Under the pieces are notes generated by a model. That model did no database searches and had not been told where the DNA came from. It was given only the letters and a program-made list of their open reading frames with translations. A stretch of DNA of 64,000 nt, taken from NCBI GenBank assembly GCA_029984855.1, contig JARQZL010000056.1, forward strand, positions 34,237 to 98,236, in the 5' to 3' direction. Position 1 is the first letter of the stretch, and every line of letters begins with the position of its first letter. The translations under genes were made by a program, and so were the position numbers. Positions 1-7,349 of this stretch are shown here, in pieces. Source of the DNA: Archaeoglobales archaeon (lineage in GTDB: Archaea; Halobacteriota; Archaeoglobi; Archaeoglobales; Archaeoglobaceae).

Positions 1-666
1 GAGGCCATACATCTCGGTCCACTTCTCAAGCCAGGCTGATCCTCCTCTGCCAACCCCTATAATCAGATAATCGTAGCTGTACTTTTTCCCGTCCTTTGTT
101 ACGATTTTCTTCTCTTCAGGATTTATATCCACAACTGTTGTATTGGTGTATATCTCCACACCGCATTCTGTGAGATAGTCTTTGATGCACTTGATTACTC
201 TTGGCAGCTCATCGCTTCCAACGTGTCTTTGTTTCAGCGGGACGAATTCTATTCCTGCTGCATTTGCTCTCCTGAGCAACTCTTCAAGCCTTCCGTTATC
301 CACACCATATACTTCATCCGGAACTCCATGTTCGAGGAATATCCTGTCCACTTCATCCATCTTTTCAAGTAAATAATCCTCATCAACGAGCCCGAGGAAA
401 TCTCCACCAACTGTATAGCTTGATGGATATTCTGGCTTGACGAAGTTGAGCTTTCCATCAGATAGTCCTCCAGCACCACCCACTCCGGAGGTTATGTTAC
501 ACGGTGTACATTTAAGGCAGTAGCTCTCCGCTAAATCGCTCGGACACTTTCGCTTGTCGATATCTCTTCCCATTTCAAAAATGGCAACCTTCAGCTTTCC
601 TGCAAGCTTGTAAGCTGCGAAAAGCCCACCTGGCCCTGCTCCGATTATTATCACGTCATATTTCAT
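1..666 (-). CDS. FAD-dependent dehydrogenase, N-terminal part (runs off window)
   Basis: The reading frame is open from an ATG at 666 to the left edge, so only about 222 N-terminal residues are visible and the ORF track omits it. It starts with a Rossmann dinucleotide motif (IIIGAGPGGLFAA, residues 6-18) that binds the FAD ADP moiety. Four cysteines follow at residues 41, 50, 53 and 56 (KCP, then YCLKCTPC), and then a glycine-rich GVGGAGGLSDGK segment. This pattern fits the uncharacterised FAD-dependent dehydrogenases grouped in COG2509, which resemble geranylgeranyl reductases. The substrate is unknown. It is divergent from the radical SAM gene at 872, with about 200 bp of shared upstream DNA. 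Confidence 0.8.
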   Translation of the reverse strand, partial: MKYDVIIIGAGPGGLFAAYKLAGKLKVAIFEMGRDIDKRKCPSDLAESYCLKCTPCNITSGVGGAGGLSDGKLNFVKPEYPSSYTVGGDFLGLVDEDYLLEKMDEVDRIFLEHGVPDEVYGVDNGRLEELLRRANAAGIEFVPLKQRHVGSDELPRVIKCIKDYLTECGVEIYTNTTVVDINPEEKKIVTKDGKKYSYDYLIIGVGRGGSAWLEKWTEMYGL

Positions 667-871
667 ACATTTGTGGACTGCTCTGGATAAGTCTATTTAT
701 TATTTTCCATTGGCATTCTTGAGTTTTTGAAGTTGGTTTTGAAAACCCAAAACGTTGCTGTGGTGGAATGAGCAGATGTAATGAGCAGATGTTATGTTCC
801 TCTATGATATCAATATGTGCTTGCATGTCTGCACTCGCATGCTATTTAAAGTTGCAGTCTAAGATCATGGT

Positions 872-1894
872 GTGAGATGCAAAATCTGCAATCGCGAAAC
901 ACATACAGGGGCAATTCCTGTATGCTCCAAATGTGCAAAAAAAGAAGTATCGCTGGAGTATGTTGAATCACTGCATGCAGGAGTCGAAAAAATTGAGAAA
1001 GAAGCAGAAATAAAATGTGATTTATGTTCAAACAAATGTGGGCTTGAGGAAGGTGATGTAGGACTTTGCGGATTGAGAAGTGTAAAAAATGGTAAAATGT
1101 TCTCACTTACAAGCTCAGAAAAGGCAATTCTGCATGCCTACGAAGATCCCCTACCGACAAACTGCTGCAACGCCTGGTTTTGCAGGGCAAGCGAGCTTAG
1201 AGGCACAAATCTTGCGGTCTTCTTTTACGGATGCAATTTCGACTGTTTGTTCTGTCAAAACTGGCAGCACAAGAATGTGGGGCTGGGTAAAGCTGTCACG
1301 CTCGATGAAATGATTGCAAAGGCGATGGTGGAAAGAGTCAAATGCATTTGCCACTTTGGCGGTTCACCAGAACCCCAGCTACCATTTGCAATAAAATTCA
1401 GTAAAGAGGTGCTGAAAAGGAGAGAAGTGATGATATGCTGGGAGTGGAATGGGGCTGGAAAGAGACTTGCTTTAAAAGCTGCTGAAATAAGTCACAAAAG
1501 CAAGGGAACTGTTAAATTCGATCTAAAAGCATGGAACGACAACCTCCACAGAATTCTGACCGGGAGGAGCAACAAACAAACTCTGAGAAATTTTGAGATG
1601 ATATGGGAGAGGTATCCGGATGTTGTTTCGGCTACAACCCTTCTTGTACCCTACTATGTGGATGAGAAGGAAATTGAAGGCATAGCAACCTTTCTATCTT
1701 CACTTGACGACTCGATTCCATACAGCCTCCTCGTCTTTCATCCAGATTACAGACTTGCTGATATGCCCATAACTCCCAGAGAGCAGGTTTTGAAGTGCTA
1801 CAATGTGGCAAAAAGGCACTTAAAGAGGGTAAATATCGGAAACCTACACCTTCTTGGCGGAGACTCCACCTTCTTCCGTAAAAGACGTTCATAG
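872..1894 (+). CDS. Radical SAM protein, pyruvate-formate-lyase-activase-like
   Basis: A 340-residue protein starting at a GTG. The N-terminus has zinc-finger-like cysteine pairs (CKIC, CSKC) and a CDLCSNKCG...GLCGLR segment of the kind seen before the radical SAM core in AmrS-like proteins. The core has CNFDCLFC (Cys121, 125, 128), the CxxxCxxC motif that holds the 4Fe-4S cluster cleaving S-adenosylmethionine. It resembles the activase-like radical SAM family rather than the AmrS gene at 53096, which is in the same window and shares the N-terminal cysteine layout. The protein or metabolite it acts on is unknown, and no glycyl-radical enzyme lies nearby. Confidence 0.82.
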   Translation: MRCKICNRETHTGAIPVCSKCAKKEVSLEYVESLHAGVEKIEKEAEIKCDLCSNKCGLEEGDVGLCGLRSVKNGKMFSLTSSEKAILHAYEDPLPTNCCNAWFCRASELRGTNLAVFFYGCNFDCLFCQNWQHKNVGLGKAVTLDEMIAKAMVERVKCICHFGGSPEPQLPFAIKFSKEVLKRREVMICWEWNGAGKRLALKAAEISHKSKGTVKFDLKAWNDNLHRILTGRSNKQTLRNFEMIWERYPDVVSATTLLVPYYVDEKEIEGIATFLSSLDDSIPYSLLVFHPDYRLADMPITPREQVLKCYNVAKRHLKRVNIGNLHLLGGDSTFFRKRRS

Positions 1895-1947
1895 GTTTTT
1901 GCTAACCTTTAAAAATCCCTCCTGTGCAGCCAATTTAGCTCTTGAAT

Positions 1948-2652
1948 TTACACACCAACCTTTTGAAGCAACATATGAGCTTTGTTATTAAGATGGAAAA
2001 CTCCGGATTTGGCATTCACCACCCCTGCTGCTCCCAGACTGTTGAGGTGGTGGTGTACGGTCTTCAAATTCAGATTTAAGACATTAGCAATCTGCCTTGC
2101 ACTCATGCCTCCGTTTTGGGCAATCAGCTCCATTATCTTTCTCCTCGCCTCAGACCTCAACGCAGCGAGCATGCCCAGTTCCTGCTCGGAAAAGTAATCC
2201 TTTGGGAACAGCAACCGCTCTCTTCCCCTCATCGAAATCATCAACCCCTCATTTTCGAGAACATCGAGATGGTAGCGCAGAGTGCTCCTGTTGATACCTG
2301 TTAGCTCTTCAAGGTCTTTGATGCTTATTCCTGGCCTTTCCACTATTGCATCCATGATTCTACGTCTCTTCCTGTTTTCCAGTACAGACTTTATCCTCGT
2401 CAGGAGAATGGGAAGGAACTTCCAGAGGCCGAGTGTTGTAAGGCAGAGCGTTACGATGTGGTGGATTTTTATCCAGAGTGGTAGCTCCCAGAACGATATT
2501 TTTACCTCGTCTGCAACATCGTTTTTCAGTATTTCTTCGAGTTCTTTATCACTCACGTTAGCCGGGGTTATTGTGGCTGCTGATGTTAAATTGACAAATA
2601 GAAATAATAAAAATAAAATACTAAAAATGCTGAAAATGACCTTTGCCCTCAT
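1948..2652 (-). CDS. Membrane-anchored transcriptional regulator with two winged HTH domains
   Basis: The track ORF is over-extended. The start chosen is the ATG at 2652, which overlaps the stop of the upstream gene as ATGA and gives 234 residues. Residues 5-22 form a signal or membrane segment, a short extracellular loop of about 40 residues follows, and residues 61-84 form a second membrane span. Two HTH domains follow, at about 96-145 (ISIKDLEELTGINRSTLRYH) and 168-220 (SARQIANVLNLNLKTVHHH). This matches archaeal predicted regulators with two HTH domains (COG3398 type). I infer that it senses an envelope signal, probably through its coupled secreted partner, and regulates the divergent promoter region that carries the repeated sites at 3054-3225. 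Confidence 0.82.
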   Translation of the reverse strand: MRAKVIFSIFSILFLLFLFVNLTSAATITPANVSDKELEEILKNDVADEVKISFWELPLWIKIHHIVTLCLTTLGLWKFLPILLTRIKSVLENRKRRRIMDAIVERPGISIKDLEELTGINRSTLRYHLDVLENEGLMISMRGRERLLFPKDYFSEQELGMLAALRSEARRKIMELIAQNGGMSARQIANVLNLNLKTVHHHLNSLGAAGVVNAKSGVFHLNNKAHMLLQKVGV

Positions 2653-3023
2653 ACCACAGCGAACGAGTAGCTCTGCACTCCAGTAACCTTCTCGCCATAG
2701 ACTTTGAACACCCATATGCCGGTTTGAGCATTGGACACTGTTAAAACTACCCTTCCATCTATCCGCCCATCGTCTGCATCCCTGAACGGCCCATAAACGC
2801 TTCCGTCTGGTGAGTACATCGTTAAAGTCAGGCTGTTGGAGGGATTGTTCCATACAAGATATACTGTGAATGTTGACGATGAAATATATCTGGTGTACCA
2901 GCCCGTCTCTCCCTGCGTAATTGTGTCGTAAACGGTCTGAATGCCAACCTGAGATGCACTTGCCGTTGCCGTCGCAAGCAGCAAAACCACCGCCACCGCC
3001 AGCCAAGTCAGGCCAAGCCTCAT
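2649..3023 (-). CDS. Small secreted beta-sandwich protein translationally coupled to the regulator
   Basis: The start is the ATG at 3023, not 3065: from 3023 the product begins directly with a clean signal peptide (MRLGLTWLAVAVVLLLATAT), whereas the 3065 ATG lies inside an operator-like repeat. The mature part of about 100 residues has alternating hydrophobic strands (YLVWNNPSNSLTLTMYSPDG, TGIWVFKVYGE). It resembles pre-peptidase C-terminal or other beta-sandwich domains, but I cannot assign a family. The stop overlaps the start of the membrane-bound regulator by 4 bp. The coupling suggests it acts outside the cell as a sensor or ligand-binding partner of that regulator; this is inference. 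Confidence 0.65.
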   Translation of the reverse strand: MRLGLTWLAVAVVLLLATATASASQVGIQTVYDTITQGETGWYTRYISSSTFTVYLVWNNPSNSLTLTMYSPDGSVYGPFRDADDGRIDGRVVLTVSNAQTGIWVFKVYGEKVTGVQSYSFAVV

Positions 3024-3053
3024 GCTTACATTTGCCACAAACTGACATATATG

Positions 3054-3225
3054 TTTTCTGACCATGACTTGAGAATATAAAAATGTGAAATGTTATTGGC
3101 CTGCTTTTTTCCCTGCTTCGCCCGCTGTAATGGATTTTCAGCCTTCAAAAACCACTATATAAATTTTCTGACCATGACTTGAGAATATGAAAATTAAAGA
3201 ATAATTCTTAAGATATGGTCAGAAA
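3054..3225. promoter_or_regulatory. Repeated operator-like sites in a divergent promoter region
   Basis: A 25-bp exact direct repeat (TTTTCTGACCATGACTTGAG then AATAT) lies at 3054-3078 and 3164-3188. A third, inverted copy of its 11-bp core (ATGGTCAGAAA) lies at 3215-3225. The second copy sits directly after a TATA-like ACTATATAAA (3153-3162). Such spacing between divergent genes is typical of operators. The likely binder is the adjacent membrane-anchored two-HTH protein, which would then control itself and the secreted-protein genes from 3284. The repeats and their positions are seen directly; the binding partner is inferred. Confidence 0.65.
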
Positions 3226-3283
3226 TGTTAAATAGGTGAATGGTTTACAGGTAGCTAAAAGGATGTGAAGAGGTGGAAGTAGG

Positions 3284-4032
3284 TTGAGGATCGGGAAAGT
3301 ACTGGCAATACTGCTGGCGTTAGTGGTAGTAGGAAGCCTCATAACAATAGCAGGTGCAGCATCAGCTAAGAAGACGACGTACTTTAAAACTGAGCCAAAC
3401 GGATATTCAATAACTTTCCCTGAGCCAAATGAGAGGCAACTCAAGATGATCGAAAAGCTCTATGGAAGAAATATTACACTGGGTGAATACATTGAAAAGG
3501 TTCATTCTGAAGTCAGGGAGGGCATACCAAAAAACGTGAAGAAGAAACTCTACGCAACCAAGATTGTATGGCCTAACCCGCCTGAGTTTAACCAAGAAAA
3601 TATACACTCTGATACAGTAGTATCCAGATTTACCAAAATAGATGAAGGGGACAAAATCACAATAAACTCTTGGTATCCTATCGTAATAGCACACGGCTCC
3701 GGCTTAGATGCATCTTGGCCGAGTATTACATATAATTCTTGGAGCAGAGTGATACTGCCGCACCCGTGGTACAAACTACCGTATATGGCCGTATATTCGT
3801 ATCTATGGTACAAAAAAGACGAGAATTCCTCACCGGCATTAGTGGCCATGAAAGCAGTAAATGGGTAAATGGTACTAACGTTTATCAAGTTGAGGCCAAG
3901 GACACATACAACGCAAACAAAGCTGGATATTATTGTACTACAGGAGGGCACTACGAGCAGGCTCCACCGGGTTACGAACCACCAGAACAGTGGACATACA
4001 CGCAGACGAGCTGGAAGTATGTAGGTTCCTGA
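3284..4032 (+). pseudogene. Secreted protein gene split by an 8-bp tandem duplication
   Basis: It starts at a TTG with AGGTGG 7 nt upstream; the only upstream ATG is followed at once by a stop. The first 28 residues are a signal peptide (VLAILLALVVVGSLITIAGA). The frame stops at 3868 after 194 residues. The downstream frame to 4032 carries the evident continuation (TNVYQVEAKDTYNANKAGYY and GGHYEQAPPGYEPP). The break coincides with GTAAATGG repeated twice at 3857-3872. Removing one copy restores one 246-residue frame through KAVNGTNVYQVEAK. No family was recognised; it is a secreted beta-rich protein. The gene is either newly inactivated or phase-variable. It is the first gene divergent from the regulator. 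Confidence 0.75.
3857..3872. repeat. 8-bp tandem duplication (GTAAATGG)2 causing a frameshift
   Basis: GTAAATGG is present twice with no spacer. The second copy adds 8 bp, which creates the in-frame TAA at 3866-3868 in the secreted-protein gene. Collapsing it to one copy restores the reading frame exactly. Short tandem copies like this expand and contract by replication slippage. Confidence 0.9.
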
Positions 4033-4072
4033 AGCAAGCCTTAAATAATAAAAGAGGGAGTTGAGAGCAGGT

Positions 4073-4611
4073 ATGGCTCAATATAATGTGAGGGCTCAAT
4101 ATAATGTGAGCGTGTACATCAACCCTAATGGATTTCTCCTTTTTTGTATTGCTATTTTAGTATTATTTTTGTTTATTTGTTGGAAATTGGTATGCAGGAG
4201 AAAGTGAGTGTCATTCGGGAACGTATAGTTTATCCGTTAGTTCTGAGATTACTGGGATTGGTTATGCCTCCCACAATTCTCAACTGGCGTGTGACTGCTG
4301 GCTCAGAAGATGGGATGGTAACGATTACATGCAGTTTGTTCGAAGAAACCGTAGCACATAACATGGGTCTCATTAAGTACGTAGTGGTGTCTAACATGAG
4401 AACTGGAGGCACATACTACATTGGAGGTGCAAAGCTCACATGCACCTGTAGCACATCTACTTGGACTGAAGGAGATTCTTGTATGGTCACACCGGATAAC
4501 GAAAAGTGCTCCTACGCTACTGTAAACGTATGGGGAACCGTGGAAGCTATTGGTGACTCATTCACTGGAACATGGATTGAAGTGACTTGGACTGGACGGT
4601 GTTTTGAATGA
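4073..4611 (+). pseudogene. Likely decayed secreted protein gene (three-frame composite)
   Basis: The track shows only a 155-residue ORF from a TTG at 4144. Its first 45 residues look unnatural and its last 90 look like a cysteine-containing secreted domain (GGAKLTCTCSTSTWTEGD). Reading all frames suggests one ancestral gene. It begins at ATG 4073 as MAQYNVRAQYNV with a hydrophobic segment (GFLLFCIAILVLFLF). After a one-base shift in the T-run near 4165-4169 it continues as GNWYAGESECHSGTYSLSVS. After another shift near 4290 it joins the 155-residue frame at VTAGSEDGMVTI. Two single-base insertions would explain this and give 178 residues. Alternatively, a 44-residue membrane peptide (4073-4207) and a separate ORF may be made. 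No family was recognised. Confidence 0.45.
4075..4110. repeat. 18-bp perfect tandem duplication
   Basis: GGCTCAATATAATGTGAG occurs twice back to back. In the frame of the ATG at 4073 it repeats six codons (AQYNVR/S), so it does not disrupt that frame. It is the second tandem duplication within 250 bp and lies just upstream of the composite secreted-protein gene. Confidence 0.9.
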
Positions 4612-4703
4612 GAGAAGCTCTAATAAAGCTTCTAATCCTGCTTTTTATTTTATCAATGCTGAGCTTGGTTTTGATGGGCTACCCAGTAGTGGACTTTGGG
4701 TAG
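4608..4703 (+). pseudogene. 31-codon leader-like fragment duplicated from the next gene
   Basis: ATG at 4608 overlaps the preceding stop as ATGA. It encodes MREALIKLLILLFILSMLSL and then stops at 4701-4703. The DNA closely matches the start of the following gene: both contain AATGAGAGA, then TCTAATCCTGCTT or TCTTAATCCTGCTT, then TTATTTTATCAAT and TGAGCTT. It is probably a tandem-duplicated signal-peptide start whose body was lost. A real 31-residue membrane peptide cannot be excluded. Confidence 0.5.
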
Positions 4704-4715
4704 AGGAGGGATTGA

Positions 4716-5867
4716 ATGAGAGAGTTCTTAATCCTGCTTCTTATTTTATCAATCTCACTGAGCTTAGCACTGTGCACGGGAAACCAGAAAGTAGAGAGCA
4801 GGGAGGCAAAGGTTATCAAGCTCATGGACTCTAAAAGTCCGATAGATTCAATCCAAAAACTCGGAAATGACAGATTCCTGCTCCAATCAACGAACGTTTC
4901 CATAAATCGAACGTTGATGAAACAATCATCGAACGAAACAGCTCTCAGGCTTGCCGTGCGGTTCTGCGAGGGAAAGCTTGAGGTAGTAAAACTCGACAGG
5001 ACGAAGTTAAGCGTCGAGAGGGAGTGGAACAAAACACTGAAATGGAGAGTATTCTCCCGTTCCTGCATTACTGACCTTAACGGGGATGGGAGGAAGGACA
5101 TCCTCGTTGCGATTGAGGACGACCCGAACCACTACAAAAACGCTACCGAAGTAGTTGCATTCGTCTCGAAGAATAAAGGGTATGAGGAGAGAAAGGTTGT
5201 GGCTATAGATGACTTCTTCGTCTGGAACATATACCTTTTAAGGTTAGATGGGAAGGAAAACATTGTCCTGACAGGGTGGTGCCCGAAGGAAAGGCAGGGA
5301 AAGGTCATCGTTGTCGAAGGAAACTCTGTGAGGGGGTACAGGTTGGGAAACGAAACGCGTGAGGTATTTCCAGCGGACGTTGACGGGGACGGCAGGACAG
5401 AGCTTGTGGTTTTCTGGACTACATTGCAGAAGGGGGTGCCTCCCATTCATTCAGCTTCTGCTTTTGTGTCGGTATTGGAGTATCCGTTTAAGGAAGTTGA
5501 GAGGATAAAGCTCCCCATTAAAATCTTTCCTTTCCAAGCAGCTTACGGTGACGGGAAGTTTTTCGTCATCGGGCGCTACGGGCTTTACGTGCTCGACCTG
5601 CAAAACGAAGAAACCAAAGAAATCTACAGAACATCCTCGGTGTACGATGCCGTACTTAAGGTGGAGGTCAGGAACGGAAATCCAACCATTCTGACTTGTA
5701 ATCTGTCCGATAAGTATTATCCCGAAAGGGTTCTGAGGTTTGAGAAGGATGCGATAGGTTACCACGTAGTTTCCGAGGTTAAGCTGAAAATAATACCCGT
5801 GCTCTCAATTGACTTCGACAACCTCCTGATTGGCTCATCGAAGGGACTTTACCTGGTGGAGGTTTAA
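4716..5867 (+). CDS. Secreted lipoprotein with FG-GAP/VCBS-like calcium loops
   Basis: A 383-residue protein with a strong GAGGAGGG ribosome binding site 5 nt before the ATG. Residues 1-20 are a signal peptide ending in a lipobox-like LALC, so Cys20 is probably the lipid-modified residue. Two loops, DLNGDGRKDILVA and DVDGDGRTELVVF, are typical of FG-GAP/VCBS repeats. These repeats bind calcium and build beta-propellers in extracellular binding proteins. The rest is rich in short beta strands. Its ligand is unknown. It is co-oriented with the decayed secreted genes upstream and may be the surviving member of that group. Confidence 0.72.
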   Translation: MREFLILLLILSISLSLALCTGNQKVESREAKVIKLMDSKSPIDSIQKLGNDRFLLQSTNVSINRTLMKQSSNETALRLAVRFCEGKLEVVKLDRTKLSVEREWNKTLKWRVFSRSCITDLNGDGRKDILVAIEDDPNHYKNATEVVAFVSKNKGYEERKVVAIDDFFVWNIYLLRLDGKENIVLTGWCPKERQGKVIVVEGNSVRGYRLGNETREVFPADVDGDGRTELVVFWTTLQKGVPPIHSASAFVSVLEYPFKEVERIKLPIKIFPFQAAYGDGKFFVIGRYGLYVLDLQNEETKEIYRTSSVYDAVLKVEVRNGNPTILTCNLSDKYYPERVLRFEKDAIGYHVVSEVKLKIIPVLSIDFDNLLIGSSKGLYLVEV

Positions 5868-5972
5868 TTTTTCAATTCGAAGCATGAAATAAAGCTGAGA
5901 ACGATGAAGAGGATAAAGCAGTTAACAGTTTCAGAGAAAAATATAAAGCATCCCGCTCAAAGTAATCTTCAG

Positions 5973-6361
5973 ATGAGAATCAACGGATACAGGGAAAAAA
6001 TCGAGTACATTCTCTAAACGAAACACCTCCGGAACCTGACAGACCTATCGAAATCAGTGGAGCTTTTTACAATCTGCTTACAGCCATTGAAGCGGCCATG
6101 GACATAGCTGCGATGCTTGTTAAGGATCTGGGGAAGAGGGTTGAGGATGACTACAGCAATATTGACATTCTGGCGGAAGTTGGCGTTATAGACAACAAGC
6201 TTGCAGAAATGCTGAAAATGTGCAATGGATTAAAGCTGCTGGTTCACAGGTACAACAGGATAGATACAAAGCTCGTACTTGAATCTGTTGATGAGGCAGG
6301 GAATACCCTGACAAAATATATTGAAAGGGTGGAACATGTCCTTGATAAGATCGAGTCTTGA
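5973..6361 (+). pseudogene. HepT-like (HEPN, DUF86) toxin gene, broken near its start
   Basis: The N-terminus MRINGYREKIEYIL from the ATG at 5973 is typical of HepT-like proteins but hits TAA at 6015. One missing base near there would join it to LNETPPEPDRPIEISGAFYN and to the track ORF (ATG 6098, AIEAAMDIAAMLVKDLG...). The full product would be about 129 residues. HepT is the HEPN RNase toxin that pairs with MntA. Its Rx4HxY catalytic motif reads GLKLLVHRY here: the His and Tyr remain but the expected arginine is absent. The gene therefore looks doubly inactivated, by frameshift and by loss of a catalytic residue. A truncated protein from 6098 could still be made. Confidence 0.7.
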
Positions 6362-6764
6362 CCAGATTAAAAAAGATCTCCAGCCCCTATCAAAGTACGA
6401 AGCTGTTATCTTTGGTTCCTACGTTACGGGGGAGTTTAGAAAAGGTTCAGACATAGATGTTGCAGTTATTACGGGAATCAGAGACGAAAAGCAGAACTTT
6501 GCAATACTCAAGAAACTCATCGGAAAGGTAAAGCCTGTATACGACATCAGAATTTTCGAGCTACTGCCGTTGAAGGTTAAGGCATCAATAATTGAAAATC
6601 ATATAGTGGTTTTTGGTGATGAACTGGAAATCTCCGAGTACTTCTACTTCTGGAGGAAGTTCTGGGAAGACATAAAACACAGAATAAGTTACCATGACAG
6701 CTATAAAGAGAAACTGGAGGCAATTGAGAGGGGTAGGAGAATCACGAGGAGATTAAAGTCCTGA
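6336..6764 (+). CDS. MntA-like nucleotidyltransferase antitoxin
   Basis: The start is the ATG at 6336, preceded by AAGGGTGG, rather than the TTG at 6321. This gives 142 residues overlapping the hepT remnant by 26 bp. The minimal nucleotidyltransferase signature GSYVTGEF...GSDIDVAV spans residues 27-44, with metal-binding Asp39 and Asp41. In MntA/HepT systems this enzyme neutralises the toxin by AMPylating a tyrosine next to the HEPN histidine. The order hepT-mntA is usual. The antitoxin frame is intact although its toxin is damaged, the usual order of decay when the toxin goes first. Its 3' end converges on the purH-like gene. Confidence 0.82.
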   Translation: MSLIRSSLDQIKKDLQPLSKYEAVIFGSYVTGEFRKGSDIDVAVITGIRDEKQNFAILKKLIGKVKPVYDIRIFELLPLKVKASIIENHIVVFGDELEISEYFYFWRKFWEDIKHRISYHDSYKEKLEAIERGRRITRRLKS

Positions 6765-6819
6765 TTGTTGAATCTGCTGACAGAACCACTCAGCAATTGC
6801 CACATCATAGGTAGCAACG

Positions 6820-7257
6820 TTATTTGAAAGCCTCACATGCAAGCCTCAACCTGAACTCTTCCGTGACATTCTTCAGATTCTCTATAACTTCATCGTACTG
6901 TTCAGGCCTTGATACCACAAGGCATCGCCTGTAATTTTTCGCTGCAGCCCTCAGCAGAGTAACACCGCCAATGTCTATATTCTCCAGACACAGTTCTTTT
7001 TCGAAGGGGTAGAGGTTTACGACAACAATACCAATTTCACCAGAAAAAATCGCCTCGTAAATTGCTGGATGGAGAGTCTTAAGCTGATGGGTTTCTTTTA
7101 ATCCTGTTAATTCGGACAATCTTCTTACTTTTATCCCCCTCTCCTCGAGGTACCTTGCCGTTCCTTCAGTTGCGAGAATTTCAATCCCAACCTCCTTGAG
7201 CCTCGCTGTAAATTCTGCTATGCCCGCTTTATTGCTTACAGAGATCAGAGCCCGCAT
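6820..7257 (-). CDS. purH: IMP cyclohydrolase domain (PurH N-terminal, MGS-like), C-terminus lost by frameshift
   Basis: A 145-residue stand-alone version of the first half of PurH, which closes FAICAR to IMP in the last step of purine synthesis. It shows the MGS-fold start (ALISVSNKAGIAEFTARLKE), ATEGTARYLEERGI, LKTLHPAIYEAIFSGEIG and GGVTLLRAAAKNY. The frame stops at TAA directly after ACEAFK. One extra base there hides the expected ending NVATYDVAIAEWFCQQIQQS, which would stop at 6753. A single insertion in the short A-run therefore removed about 24 residues. Activity of the truncated form is uncertain. The formyltransferase half is absent, as in other archaea that use separate enzymes. 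Confidence 0.75.
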   Translation of the reverse strand: MRALISVSNKAGIAEFTARLKEVGIEILATEGTARYLEERGIKVRRLSELTGLKETHQLKTLHPAIYEAIFSGEIGIVVVNLYPFEKELCLENIDIGGVTLLRAAAKNYRRCLVVSRPEQYDEVIENLKNVTEEFRLRLACEAFK

Positions 7258-7349
7258 ACTACTTAACTGGTAATATAAGAATAAATACTACCTGTTTTTG
7301 ATAAACGCTTTTGCCGATGCTGAAAACAGAAGTCTGAAAAGCTAACCGG

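Noticed and set aside
767-792. Small repeat ATGAGCAGATG(T) upstream of the radical SAM gene as an operator
   Set aside because: Two imperfect 12-13-bp copies only, with no further copies or symmetry seen.
2653-3048. N-terminal extension of the 366-residue track ORF for the regulator
   Set aside because: It overlaps the coupled secreted-protein gene in another frame and reads as low-quality protein. The ATG at 2652 with ATGA coupling is a better start.
3812-3817. A6 run as a programmed -1 frameshift site in the 3284 gene
   Set aside because: Shifting there gives an unnatural KKRREFLTGISGHESS segment and the codon phase does not fit a slippery heptamer. The 8-bp tandem duplication explains the break exactly.
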